From contig OZ241383.1 of the NCBI GenBank assembly GCA_965200775.1, positions 1,302,001 to 1,366,000 on the forward strand: 64,000 nt of DNA. The letters run 5' to 3'. Under the pieces are notes generated by a model. It was not told the DNA's origin and did no database searches. It was given only the letters and a program-made list of their open reading frames with translations. Source of the stretch: Poriferisocius sp965200775 (GTDB lineage Bacteria; Actinomycetota; Acidimicrobiia; Acidimicrobiales; Bin134). The position numbers and the translations under genes are program-made. Every line of letters starts with the position of its first letter. Position 1 is the first letter of the stretch. Shown here piece after piece: positions 7,913-16,668 of this stretch.

Positions 7913-10165
7913 ATGATGATGGGGCTGCTCGGCGCACACCTCGTCGGCATTGTCGCTGCCGGGCTCGTGGGTCGCAGGTCCATCAGAGCCGCTCTGCTGG
8001 TCGCGGCCATGGCACCTGCAGCCACCACAGTCTGGGCGGCCGGCAGGATCGCCACAGGGGCGAACCCCAACGTTTCCGAGTTGACGTGGGTCGACGGTCT
8101 CGGCTTGTCGTTGCTGTTCCGGGCCGACGCGGTCTCCGAGCTCATGACGCTGATGGTGTCGGGGATCGGCACGCTGGTGTTCGTTTACGCAGTCGGTTAC
8201 TTCGACTCTTCCGCAACGGACGGAGTGCGGTTTCCAGCCACCTTGCTGGCTTTTTCGGTTTCGATGCTCGGGCTGGTGTGGGCGGAATCGGTTTGGACGC
8301 TGTTCATATTCTGGGAACTCACCTCGATTACGTCGTTCCTGCTGGTTGGCCACAAGCACTCCGATGCCTCGGTTCGCGCCGCCGCTCGCCGCGCTCTGCT
8401 GGTCACCGGCGCTGGGGGGTTGGTGCTTTTGGCCGGCCTATTGGTTTTGGTGGATGAGTCGGGCACCTCGACCATCAGCAACCTGGAACCGGTCACCGGC
8501 GCGACGGCATCAGTGGCCGCGGCGCTCATCCTGATCGGCGCGGCGACCAAGTCGGCACAGGTCCCGTTCCATGTGTGGCTGCCCGGCGCGATGGCGGCGC
8601 CAACTCCGGTTAGCGCTTACCTCCACTCGGCCACGATGGTCAAAGCCGGTGTCTTTCTGATTGCGCTGTTGAGTCCCTTGTTCGCCGAGGTCGGGACTTG
8701 GAAGGTCCTGGGAGGAGCATTCGGGATCGCGTCGATGCTGTGGGGTGCGGTGGGAGCGATGCGCCATCGTGACGCCAAACTGATACTGGCCTGGGGCACC
8801 ATTTCCCAACTCGGGCTGATGGTGACACTGTTCGTGATCGGTTCAGCGAAGGCGACCTTCGCCGGCGTGGCCGTTCTCGCCGCTCATGCCCTGTTCAAGG
8901 CCGCCCTGTTTCTCCTGGTGGGTGAGGTGGACATCCGCACCGGCACAAGGGACATCGCGAAATTGGGCGGCCTCTGGCGCTCGATGCCGGTTGCGTTTGC
9001 CACGGCCATGGTGGCGGCGTTGTCGATGGCCGGCGCTCCGCCGCTGCTCGGCTTCATGGCCAAGGAGGCTGCCATCGAAGCGGGTCTCGGCCTCGACACA
9101 ACCGAACGCGTCGTCTTCACCGGCATGATCGTCGCAGGGTCGGTGCTGACCGTCGCCTACACCACCCGGCTCCTGGTGGGCGTGTTCGGTCCGGGCCCCT
9201 CCACCGCGGTGAGTTCGTACCGGGCCACCCTGGCGGGGCCGTCGATACTGCTGGCCGCGGCAGGAATCGTCGGCTATGTCGCCGTGTCCGGTGCCAACCG
9301 GATCGTCTCGCAGGCCGCAACCGAGCTCGACATCAAGGCCAATGCCTACCAATTGCTCCAGTGGCCTGGGTTGACCGTGGCTTTGGCGATTTCGGCCGCG
9401 GTGCTGGTTGCCGGCCTGATACTGGGAGCGGCCACAGCCAGGCGCGGCCTTCGGGCTGCCCCCGTACCGGTTGGCGCCAACCGCACCGATGCCCTCATCG
9501 AAGGGGTACTCGCCTTTTCCCCCCGGCTGACCGCACAGGTTCAGCACGGGTCGTTACCCGTTTACGTCGCCACCATGGGCGTGGCGGTGTCGATTGCCGC
9601 GCTGCCCTTCTTGACCTCCCTGACCTTCGGCCACCTCGAGTGGTGGGACCATCCGTTCGAGCTGGTTCTCGCCGTTGCCATCGTCGGTTCCGCGATGGTG
9701 GGAACGTTCGTTCAATCGCGCCTGGGCGCCGCTTTGACGCTTGGTGCGGTCGGCATTGGTGTGTCGGCGCTCTTTGTTGTCCGCGGCGCGCCCGACCTTG
9801 CCCTCACCCAACTGCTAGTGGAAACCATCGTCGTTGTCGGCTTCGTGCTGGGGCTTGGCCGTCTCCGACGACGGTTCCCCACAATCAACAACACCTGGAA
9901 GATCATTCGCGTTGTCATGGCAGCCGCCGGGGGCATCGCAGTGACCTTGGCCCTGGTCGCCGCCGGTGCACAACCGGCGGGCCGCACTCCGGTTGATGAA
10001 ATGGTCGCCGCGGCAGTTGACGAAGGTGGCGGAAAGAACATTGTCAACGTCATCCTTACCGACCTCCGGGCCTTGGACACGCTGGGGGAGGTTGTCGTGC
10101 TTGCCACGGTTGCCACCGGCGTGCTCGCTCTGGCTCGCGTCAACAAGCTGAGGAACGTCAAGTGA
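7913..10165 (+). CDS. mrpA: Na+/H+ antiporter subunit A (MrpA/MnhA)
   Basis: Largest membrane subunit of the Mrp multisubunit cation/proton antiporter, homologous to NuoL of complex I. It has about 20 hydrophobic segments, the proton-translocating core with WELTSITSFLL and HSATMVKAGV, and a C-terminal MrpA-specific membrane region ending TLGEVVVLATVATG. About 750 residues, close to the family length of 770-800. An in-frame GTG at 7877 exists, but ATG 7913 was preferred because a TANNNT box lies 7 bases before it; ATGs at 7916 and 7919 are equivalent. It overlaps mrpB by 4 bases and opens a seven-gene operon. Confidence 0.93.
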   Translation: MMMGLLGAHLVGIVAAGLVGRRSIRAALLVAAMAPAATTVWAAGRIATGANPNVSELTWVDGLGLSLLFRADAVSELMTLMVSGIGTLVFVYAVGYFDSSATDGVRFPATLLAFSVSMLGLVWAESVWTLFIFWELTSITSFLLVGHKHSDASVRAAARRALLVTGAGGLVLLAGLLVLVDESGTSTISNLEPVTGATASVAAALILIGAATKSAQVPFHVWLPGAMAAPTPVSAYLHSATMVKAGVFLIALLSPLFAEVGTWKVLGGAFGIASMLWGAVGAMRHRDAKLILAWGTISQLGLMVTLFVIGSAKATFAGVAVLAAHALFKAALFLLVGEVDIRTGTRDIAKLGGLWRSMPVAFATAMVAALSMAGAPPLLGFMAKEAAIEAGLGLDTTERVVFTGMIVAGSVLTVAYTTRLLVGVFGPGPSTAVSSYRATLAGPSILLAAAGIVGYVAVSGANRIVSQAATELDIKANAYQLLQWPGLTVALAISAAVLVAGLILGAATARRGLRAAPVPVGANRTDALIEGVLAFSPRLTAQVQHGSLPVYVATMGVAVSIAALPFLTSLTFGHLEWWDHPFELVLAVAIVGSAMVGTFVQSRLGAALTLGAVGIGVSALFVVRGAPDLALTQLLVETIVVVGFVLGLGRLRRRFPTINNTWKIIRVVMAAAGGIAVTLALVAAGAQPAGRTPVDEMVAAAVDEGGGKNIVNVILTDLRALDTLGEVVVLATVATGVLALARVNKLRNVK

Positions 10166-10593
10166 TCCGTTCACGGTCGCCGGTCGTAAACCTCGGGGTG
10201 AGGGCCGCTAGCCCTTTCGCGCTGCTGGTTGGCCTCTACTTGTTGCTGGCGGGACACAATCGACCCGGGGGAGGTTTCGCCGCCGGGCTCGTGTTCGGTG
10301 CGGTTCTCACCCTCCGCACCATCGCAGGACTCCAACGACCAACCCACGCATCAGGGCTGATAGCCGCGGGAGTGTTCGTCGTGGCCATTACAGCCGCGGC
10401 ACCGGTGCTGTGGGGAGACCCTTTTCTCGACCAGAAGGTGTTTTCGGTCGAACTGCCCGTCTTCGGGGTAATCAAGTCGGGGACTGCGCTGGTGTTCGAC
10501 ATCGGGGTCACGGCGATAGTCGTTGGACTCGTAATCGCCCTTATCGACGGACTCACGGTTGAGGACGCAGATGAGCGAGGTTCGCCCCCATGA
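10162..10593 (+). CDS. mrpB: Na+/H+ antiporter subunit B (MrpB/MnhB)
   Basis: Small membrane subunit of the Mrp antiporter, 143 residues with about four transmembrane segments. It contains the family pattern HNRPGGGFAAGL near residue 32 and ends in a short charged cytosolic tail. GTG start within the GTGA overlap with mrpA; overlaps mrpC by 4 bases, consistent with translational coupling and fixed stoichiometry. Confidence 0.92.
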   Translation: MIRSRSPVVNLGVRAASPFALLVGLYLLLAGHNRPGGGFAAGLVFGAVLTLRTIAGLQRPTHASGLIAAGVFVVAITAAAPVLWGDPFLDQKVFSVELPVFGVIKSGTALVFDIGVTAIVVGLVIALIDGLTVEDADERGSPP

Positions 10594-11042
10594 GCATTGC
10601 GCTGCTTTTCGTCATCGGGGGCCTCACAACAGCGGGCCTCTATCTGATCACCGCCCGGCCTCTCAGCCGGATCGTGCTCGGCTTTTCGATGCTGGGGCAC
10701 GCCGCTGTGCTAGCTCTGCTCGCGACCGGTGGTCCTGCCGGCAAAGCACCGATCACCGACGGCACCAGCGAGATCTCCAACCCCCTGCCCCAGGCACTCT
10801 CGCTCACCGCCATAGTTATTTCCTTCGGGCTGACCCTCTTCCTGCTCGCTCTCGCCGGCCGACAACAGGCCCTGACCGGAGACGACCTCGTGGAGGACGA
10901 CCTAGAGGACCGCCGGATAGCCGAATCCTCCGACCCCCAAGACGATCTTGAAGACCGCCGGATAGCCGAATCCTCCGACCCCCAAGATGACCTAGGGGAC
11001 CACCTGCTCACCGGGCCCTCCGACCCCGAGGTTGAACAGTGA
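10590..11042 (+). CDS. mrpC: Na+/H+ antiporter subunit C (MrpC/MnhC) with repetitive acidic tail
   Basis: NuoK-like membrane subunit of the Mrp antiporter, 150 residues; the family is normally about 110-115. Three transmembrane helices occupy residues 1-95, with GFSMLGHA and PLPQALSLTAIVI typical of MrpC. The extra C-terminal 50 residues are three 15-residue repeats (about DDLEDRRIAESSDPQ), two nearly identical and one diverged, strongly acidic and presumably cytosolic. The tail does not belong to the family and its function is unknown. ATG start, 4-base overlaps on both sides. Confidence 0.92.
   Translation: MSIALLFVIGGLTTAGLYLITARPLSRIVLGFSMLGHAAVLALLATGGPAGKAPITDGTSEISNPLPQALSLTAIVISFGLTLFLLALAGRQQALTGDDLVEDDLEDRRIAESSDPQDDLEDRRIAESSDPQDDLGDHLLTGPSDPEVEQ
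10896..11030 (+). repeat. Three 45-base in-frame tandem repeats in mrpC
   Basis: Units at 10896-10940, 10941-10985 and 10986-11030. The first two differ at only a few positions; the third keeps the ends but has drifted in the middle. Each encodes 15 residues. Confidence 0.9.
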
Positions 11043-12520
11043 CCGCGCTGGTGAATGCCACCATCATGGCCCCGCTCATCTGCGCTGCCATCGGCTTTGC
11101 GCTGCGGACGCGCCCACACCTGCGCGACGCCACCACCTTGTTGGGTCTCACCGCAGCCGCCGGGTCTGCGTTTGCCCTGCTTGTCGGCGTCGCCGATCGT
11201 GGAACCCACGTCGTCCATGTTGGGGGCTGGGGCCCCGAATTGGGCATCGTGCTTGTTGCCGACCTCTTTGCCATGCTCGTGCTCCCGGTTGCTCTTGGGA
11301 TCATCGTCGTGGTCGAGATCTTTGCAATAGGGCAACGCCGCACCGCCTGGGGTGCCAATCCCGAACTCTCCGGTCCCCTGCTGTGCGTGCTGACCGCCGG
11401 GGTGTCCCTTGCTTTTTTGACCGGTGATCTCTTCACCCTCTTTGTCGCCTTCGAGATGATCCTGGTGGCGAGCTACGTCCTGCTAACCCATCAGGGCCAA
11501 CGCGACCAGATCCGATCCGGCATGACCTACGTGGTCATGAACCTCTTGGCCTCCACCCTGTTCCTAGTCGGGTTGGCAGTCGTTTATGCATCCACCGGCA
11601 CCGTCAACATTGCCTTGGCCGCCGAACGGATCGCAGAGCTTCCCGATGGTGTGCGCCTCGGCATCGGGGCCTGGTTCCTCGTCGTGTTCGGCACCAAGGC
11701 CGCCATCTTTCCCCTGTTCACCTGGCTACCCGACTCGTACCCAACCGCACCCACCACCATCACCGCGGTCTTCGCCGGTCTTTTGACCAAGATAGGGATT
11801 TACGCCCTCATCCGGTTCCACACCGTGACCGGAATGGACGATCTGGGCCCGGTCATGCTCGTTTTGGCTTCGGCCACGATGCTCGTCGGCGCCGTCGGCG
11901 CTCTCGCCCAGTCCGACGTCAAGCGCATCCTGTCGTTTCACATAATCAGTCAGATCGGTTACATGCTGATGGGGTTAGGGCTGTTCACCGCGGCCGGCCT
12001 CGCCGGTGCGATCTTGTTCCTGATCCACCACATGCCGGTGAAAACCGTGCTGTTCCTCGTCGGCGGGCTCATCGAGAACGACCAGGGAACCGGAACTCTC
12101 GAACACAACAGCGGTCTCGCGGCCCGCAGGCCCCTAATCGCGGCATTCTTCGCCATCCCCGCCCTCAGCCTCGCGGGCATGCCACCATTCTCCGGTTTCG
12201 CCGCCAAGTTCGCCGTGATCTCAGCCGGAGTAGCCGACAGCTCGACCGTCGTGGTGGTTGCCGCGCTCATCGCGGGGGTGCTCACCCTGCTGTCGATGAC
12301 AAAGATCTGGCTCGGAGTGTTCTGGGGACCAGATCCGGAACCGGACGAAAGAGCCGCCTCCGCGCCAGGCAACCGCTCCACCATGCTGACCGCCACCGGG
12401 CTCGCCGTCGCCGGTACCCTTGCCATCTCACTCTTCGCCGGCCCCCTGTTCGACCTCAGCCAACAAGCCGCCGACGAGCTACGAGCCCAGGCCACCATCG
12501 TGATCGAGGATTTGTCGTGA
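11039..12520 (+). CDS. mrpD: Na+/H+ antiporter subunit D (MrpD/MnhD)
   Basis: NuoM/NuoN-like proton-translocating subunit of the Mrp antiporter, 493 residues, typical length, with about 14 transmembrane segments. Recognisable are the FEMILVASY stretch containing the conserved glutamate near residue 138, GTKAAIFPLFTWLPDSYP with the conserved lysine, and HIISQIGYM. GTG start overlapping mrpC by 4 bases and mrpE by 4 bases. Confidence 0.93.
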   Translation: MTALVNATIMAPLICAAIGFALRTRPHLRDATTLLGLTAAAGSAFALLVGVADRGTHVVHVGGWGPELGIVLVADLFAMLVLPVALGIIVVVEIFAIGQRRTAWGANPELSGPLLCVLTAGVSLAFLTGDLFTLFVAFEMILVASYVLLTHQGQRDQIRSGMTYVVMNLLASTLFLVGLAVVYASTGTVNIALAAERIAELPDGVRLGIGAWFLVVFGTKAAIFPLFTWLPDSYPTAPTTITAVFAGLLTKIGIYALIRFHTVTGMDDLGPVMLVLASATMLVGAVGALAQSDVKRILSFHIISQIGYMLMGLGLFTAAGLAGAILFLIHHMPVKTVLFLVGGLIENDQGTGTLEHNSGLAARRPLIAAFFAIPALSLAGMPPFSGFAAKFAVISAGVADSSTVVVVAALIAGVLTLLSMTKIWLGVFWGPDPEPDERAASAPGNRSTMLTATGLAVAGTLAISLFAGPLFDLSQQAADELRAQATIVIEDLS

Positions 12521-13026
12521 CCAACCTGGTCAGCACCCGCAACATCATCCTGATGGTGATGCTCACTGCCTTCTGGTGCGGGCTCTGGGGCGACATTTCC
12601 CCGGGGAACGTTCTTGGCGGACTCGGCGTCGCAATGACGGTCATCATCATCGGAGTGGGAACACCGGGCACCGGCGGCGTTCGGCTCATACCGCTTCTGC
12701 ACCTCATGGGGTTAGTAGCCGTTGACCTCATCCACTCCACCTTCCATGTGGCCGTTGAGATAATCACTCCCACCAACAGCACCGACGAATCGATCATCGC
12801 TGTCCAAGTTCCCCTCGCCGGCCGCGACCACCTGCTCGTTCTCGTCGTCGCCATCACCCTCACCCCCGGTACTTCCGTGGTGGACGTCGACCCTGACAGG
12901 GGCACCCTCTACCTGCACCTGCTCCACGACAAACGACGCACCGCCACCATCGAGCACACACACAAGCTGGCCCGACTGGCCTGCGATGCTTTTCCAGTTA
13001 ACCGAGCAAAGGCCTCCACCTCGTGA
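12517..13026 (+). CDS. mrpE: Na+/H+ antiporter subunit E (MrpE/MnhE)
   Basis: Membrane subunit of the Mrp antiporter, 169 residues. Two or three N-terminal membrane segments are followed by a hydrophilic domain with the family signature LTPGTSVVDVD near residue 120 and LYLHLL after it. GTG start within a 4-base overlap with mrpD. Confidence 0.9.
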   Translation: MTNLVSTRNIILMVMLTAFWCGLWGDISPGNVLGGLGVAMTVIIIGVGTPGTGGVRLIPLLHLMGLVAVDLIHSTFHVAVEIITPTNSTDESIIAVQVPLAGRDHLLVLVVAITLTPGTSVVDVDPDRGTLYLHLLHDKRRTATIEHTHKLARLACDAFPVNRAKASTS

Positions 13027-13295
13027 TCATCGCAATCTGCGGCTTCGCGTTCGCGGCCCTCTGCGCCATTTGCCGCCTCCTCATTGGCCCGGGACTCGCC
13101 GAACGGATTATGGCCCTCGATGTCGCCCTGGTCTGCACAATGGGGGCGATCGCGGTGGACGCTGCTCGCCGCGAAGACACCACCTACCTCGTGATCCTTA
13201 TCGTCATCGCGATCATTGGGTTTGCCGCCACCGTGGCCGCCAGCAAGTACCTCGAACGCACCCCCGATGCCTCCGACACCGACAAGGCCAGCTGA
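13023..13295 (+). CDS. mrpF: Na+/H+ antiporter subunit F (MrpF/MnhF)
   Basis: Small three-helix subunit of the Mrp antiporter, 90 residues, with the conserved RLLIGPGLAERIMALD segment between helices 1 and 2. GTG start in a 4-base overlap with mrpE; its stop shares one base with the ATG of mrpG. Confidence 0.9.
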   Translation: MIIAICGFAFAALCAICRLLIGPGLAERIMALDVALVCTMGAIAVDAARREDTTYLVILIVIAIIGFAATVAASKYLERTPDASDTDKAS

Positions 13296-13654
13296 TGACA
13301 GTCCTGGCCACCACGCTTGCAATCACCGGTGCCGCAGTTGCCGTGCTGGCCGGCATCGGAGTGCTCCGATTCGACACTCCCTACGCGCGCCTGCACGCGG
13401 CCGGCAAAGCCAGCCCGGTTGCCTTCCTCATTGCATCACTCGGCGCCGGCATCCAGCTCGGCTTCCCCGGTGCCGCCGCTCTCGCCATCGCCGGCGCCGC
13501 GATGATCCTCACCCTCCCGGTCGGTGTCCATCTCCTGTTCCGAGCCGTTCACCGCACCAGCGACAACCGGCATCTGCTCACCGATGACCTCGCCCCCGCC
13601 GAATCCGCAGTTCAGCCCAGCAGAGACCCCAAAGCCGAGAACAAGGACGACTAG
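13295..13654 (+). CDS. mrpG: Na+/H+ antiporter subunit G (MrpG/MnhG)
   Basis: Last subunit of the Mrp antiporter, 119 residues, three membrane helices. The family signature GVLRFDTPYARLHAAGKA sits after helix 1. A charged tail of about 35 residues follows the last helix. The start is the ATG in TGATG, overlapping the mrpF stop by one base. The complete A-G set argues for a functional complex used in Na+ extrusion and pH homeostasis, as in marine or saline habitats. Confidence 0.92.
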   Translation: MTVLATTLAITGAAVAVLAGIGVLRFDTPYARLHAAGKASPVAFLIASLGAGIQLGFPGAAALAIAGAAMILTLPVGVHLLFRAVHRTSDNRHLLTDDLAPAESAVQPSRDPKAENKDD

Positions 13655-13744
13655 CCAGAACCAAGGCCTCCGCCACGAACTCCGATGGCCCTGGCGGCAT
13701 CGGCGTATTGACGGCCCAACCGGTGAGCCTGCGGATTCGACCGC

Positions 13745-16597
13745 TCAGATACCGAGAACCGGGCGGAGGAATTTGCCGGTGTAACTATGGTCGGAGCGGG
13801 CCACCAGCTCGGGCGGGCCTTCGGCCACCACGGTGCCGCCCTCGTCTCCCCCTTCGGGGCCGAGGTCCACGATCCAGTCGGCGGTTTTGATCACGTCCAG
13901 GTTGTGCTCGATCACCAGCACGGTATTGCCTTGGTCAACCAGGCGGCTGAGGACGGTCAACAGCTTGCGAACGTCGTCGAAATGCAGCCCGGTTGTGGGC
14001 TCGTCCAGGATGTAGATGGTGTGACCGGTGGACCGCTTGGCCAGCTCCGAGGCCAGCTTCACCCGCTGGGCCTCGCCCCCCGAGAGGGTGGGAGCAGGCT
14101 GGCCCAGCCGGATGTAGCCCAAACCCACATCCACCAGGGTCTGCATGTGGCGGACGATGGCCGGCTGGTTGGCGAAGAACTCCAAAGCCTCGGCGCACGA
14201 CATGTCCAGCACCTCGGAAATGCTCCTGCCCTTGAACTCGATATCGAGGGTGTCCCGGTTGTAGCGGGAGCCCTTGCACACCTCGCAGGGCACATACACG
14301 TCGGGCAAAAAGTGCATCTCGATCTTGATGGTGCCGTCGCCGGAGCACGCCTCGCACCGACCCCCCTTGACGTTGAACGAGAACCGTCCCGGCATGTACC
14401 CCCGCACCCTGGACTCTGGAGTCTGGGCGAACAGCTTGCGGATGTGGTCGAAGACGCTGGTGTAGGTGGCCGGGTTCGACCGGGGGGTGCGACCTATGGG
14501 CTGCTGGTCGATGTTGATCACCTTGTCGAGGGCCTCGGTGCCATCGATGCCCTTGTGCAGGCCGGGCGGGATCTTCGACTTGTAGATGCGCTGCATGAGC
14601 GACCGGTACAAGATGTCGTTGACCAGGGTTGATTTGCCCGACCCCGACACCCCCGTCACGGTCACGAAACAGCCCAGCGGCATGTCGATGTCGATGTCGG
14701 CCAGGTTGTGCTCCCGAGCACCCCGGATGGTCAACCAGTGATCGCCGGGAACCCGGCGCTGCTCCGGCACCGGGATCGACTTGCGACCCGACAGGTACGC
14801 GCCCGTGAGCGACTGCTCGTTGACCAAGAGGTCGTCCACCGAGCCGGAGTGGACCACGGTGCCGCCGTGCTCCCCGGCTCCGGGGCCGATGTCCACCACA
14901 TGGTCGGCCACCCGCACCGTCTCCTCGTCGTGCTCCACCACCAGCACGGTGTTGCCCAGGTCGCGCATCCGTTCCAGGGTGTCGATGAGCCGCCGGTTGT
15001 CCCGCTGGTGCAGGCCTATGGAGGGCTCGTCGAGCACGTAGAGCACGCCCACCAGCCCGCTCCCGATCTGCGAGGCCAGCCGGATGCGCTGGGCCTCCCC
15101 CCCGCTGAGGGTGCCCGCCGAACGGCCCAGGGTCAGGTACTCCAAGCCCACGTCGAGCAGGAACTTGAGCCGGGCGTTGATCTCCTTGAGCACCTGCCCG
15201 GCGATGGCCCGGTCCCGCTTCGAGAGGTCCAGCGAGGCCAGGGCAGCCGCCGCGTCCCGGATCGACATGGCACACACCTCGTCGATGGTGCGGTCGCCCA
15301 CCGTCACTGCCAAGGAAAGCGGGTTGAGCCGGGCCCCGTGACACGCCAGGCAGTCCACCTCCCGCATGTATCCCTCGATCTGGGCTCGCACCGCGTCGGA
15401 CTCCGACTCGCTGTGGCGACGCTGGAGGTAGGGGATCACCCCCTCGTAGCGGGCGTTGTAGCGGCGAACCCGGCCGTAGCGGTTGCGGAAGCGGACCTCG
15501 GTACGCTGGTTGGCGATACCGGTCCCGAACAGGAGCAGGTCGTGGTGGTCGGCGTCGAGGCTCCCCCACGGCTGGTCCATGGGGATGTCCCGATCCTCGG
15601 CCACCGACTCCACCAGCCGTTTGAAGTACTGGTTGTGACCCTTGGCCCAGGGGGCAATGGCACCGTCCTCCAAACTCAGGTCGGGGTCGGGGATCACAAG
15701 GCGGGGGTCAACCTCGAACACCGACCCCAACCCGTCGCACGACTGGCACGCCCCGTAGGGAGAATTGAACGAGAAGTTCCGGGGGGCCAGCTCCTCGAAC
15801 GACTTGCCGTCGGAGGGCCGGGAGAGATGCTGGGAAAACGTGACGATGCGGGACTCGTCGTCGGGTTCCCGGCCCATGACCATCAGCTCGGCCACCCCCT
15901 CGGCCAGGCCCAGCGCCGTTTCCATCGACTCGGTGAGCCTTCGCTCAATGCCCTCCCGCATCACCAGGCGGTCCACCACCACCGAGATGCTGTGCTGCTC
16001 GTAGCGAGCCAGGTCGACGGTGTCGATACCCCCGTCCAGCTCGATCAGCTCCCCGTCCACGATGGCCCGGGCGAACCCTTCGGAGGCCAGCTCGGCAAGC
16101 AGCGTGTCGTAGGTACCCTTGCGCCCCCGAACCACCGGTGCCAGCACCTGGAACCGGGTGCCCTCATCCATCTCCATAACCCGGTCCACGATCTGCTGAG
16201 GGGTCTGGCGCACCAGCCGCTCCCCGGTTTCGGGGTCGTGGGGGATGCCGACCCGGGCGAACAGCAGCCTCAGGTAGTCGTACACCTCGGTGATGGTGCC
16301 CACCGTGGAGCGGGGGTTGCGGGAGGCGCTCTTCTGGTCGATGGAAATGGCCGGCGACAACCCGTCGATGAAGTCCACGTCGGGCTTGTCCATCTGGCCG
16401 AGGAACTGTCGGGCGTAGGCCGACAGCGACTCCACGTAGCGGCGCTGCCCCTCGGCGTAGATGGTGTCGAAGGCCAGGGACGACTTCCCCGACCCCGAGA
16501 TGCCGGTGAAGACGACGAGCCTGTCGCGGGGTATGGTCAGATGAACATCACGCAGGTTGTGCTCACGCGCCCCGTGGATGACGATCTCATCGGCCAC
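13745..16597 (-). CDS. uvrA: Excinuclease ABC subunit A
   Basis: DNA damage-recognition ATPase of nucleotide excision repair, working with UvrB and UvrC in the cytoplasm. 950 residues, normal length. Two ABC modules are seen: Walker A GISGSGKSS at 32-40 and GVSGSGKST in the second half, each with an LSGGEAQR signature. The second-module zinc finger (CEACSGDG...CEVCKG) is intact; the first-module cysteines (CQSC, CLAC) are also present. Start is GTG at 16597, with TAAGTT ending 6 bases upstream. It stands alone, convergent with the mrp operon; uvrB and uvrC are not in the window. Confidence 0.97.
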   Translation of the reverse strand: MADEIVIHGAREHNLRDVHLTIPRDRLVVFTGISGSGKSSLAFDTIYAEGQRRYVESLSAYARQFLGQMDKPDVDFIDGLSPAISIDQKSASRNPRSTVGTITEVYDYLRLLFARVGIPHDPETGERLVRQTPQQIVDRVMEMDEGTRFQVLAPVVRGRKGTYDTLLAELASEGFARAIVDGELIELDGGIDTVDLARYEQHSISVVVDRLVMREGIERRLTESMETALGLAEGVAELMVMGREPDDESRIVTFSQHLSRPSDGKSFEELAPRNFSFNSPYGACQSCDGLGSVFEVDPRLVIPDPDLSLEDGAIAPWAKGHNQYFKRLVESVAEDRDIPMDQPWGSLDADHHDLLLFGTGIANQRTEVRFRNRYGRVRRYNARYEGVIPYLQRRHSESESDAVRAQIEGYMREVDCLACHGARLNPLSLAVTVGDRTIDEVCAMSIRDAAAALASLDLSKRDRAIAGQVLKEINARLKFLLDVGLEYLTLGRSAGTLSGGEAQRIRLASQIGSGLVGVLYVLDEPSIGLHQRDNRRLIDTLERMRDLGNTVLVVEHDEETVRVADHVVDIGPGAGEHGGTVVHSGSVDDLLVNEQSLTGAYLSGRKSIPVPEQRRVPGDHWLTIRGAREHNLADIDIDMPLGCFVTVTGVSGSGKSTLVNDILYRSLMQRIYKSKIPPGLHKGIDGTEALDKVINIDQQPIGRTPRSNPATYTSVFDHIRKLFAQTPESRVRGYMPGRFSFNVKGGRCEACSGDGTIKIEMHFLPDVYVPCEVCKGSRYNRDTLDIEFKGRSISEVLDMSCAEALEFFANQPAIVRHMQTLVDVGLGYIRLGQPAPTLSGGEAQRVKLASELAKRSTGHTIYILDEPTTGLHFDDVRKLLTVLSRLVDQGNTVLVIEHNLDVIKTADWIVDLGPEGGDEGGTVVAEGPPELVARSDHSYTGKFLRPVLGI

Positions 16598-16603
16598 GCT
16601 GTG

Positions 16604-16609
16604 AACTTA
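16604..16609 (-). promoter_or_regulatory. TANNNT -10-like box of uvrA
   Basis: Reads TAAGTT on the minus strand, 6 bases before GTG 16597. No SOS-type operator was recognised next to it. Confidence 0.5.
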
Positions 16610-16668
16610 CCGGCCTGCGGGAAGACTCCGGCAAGAGAAACCGGCCCGAGCGGAGAAAATTCCCCGAA

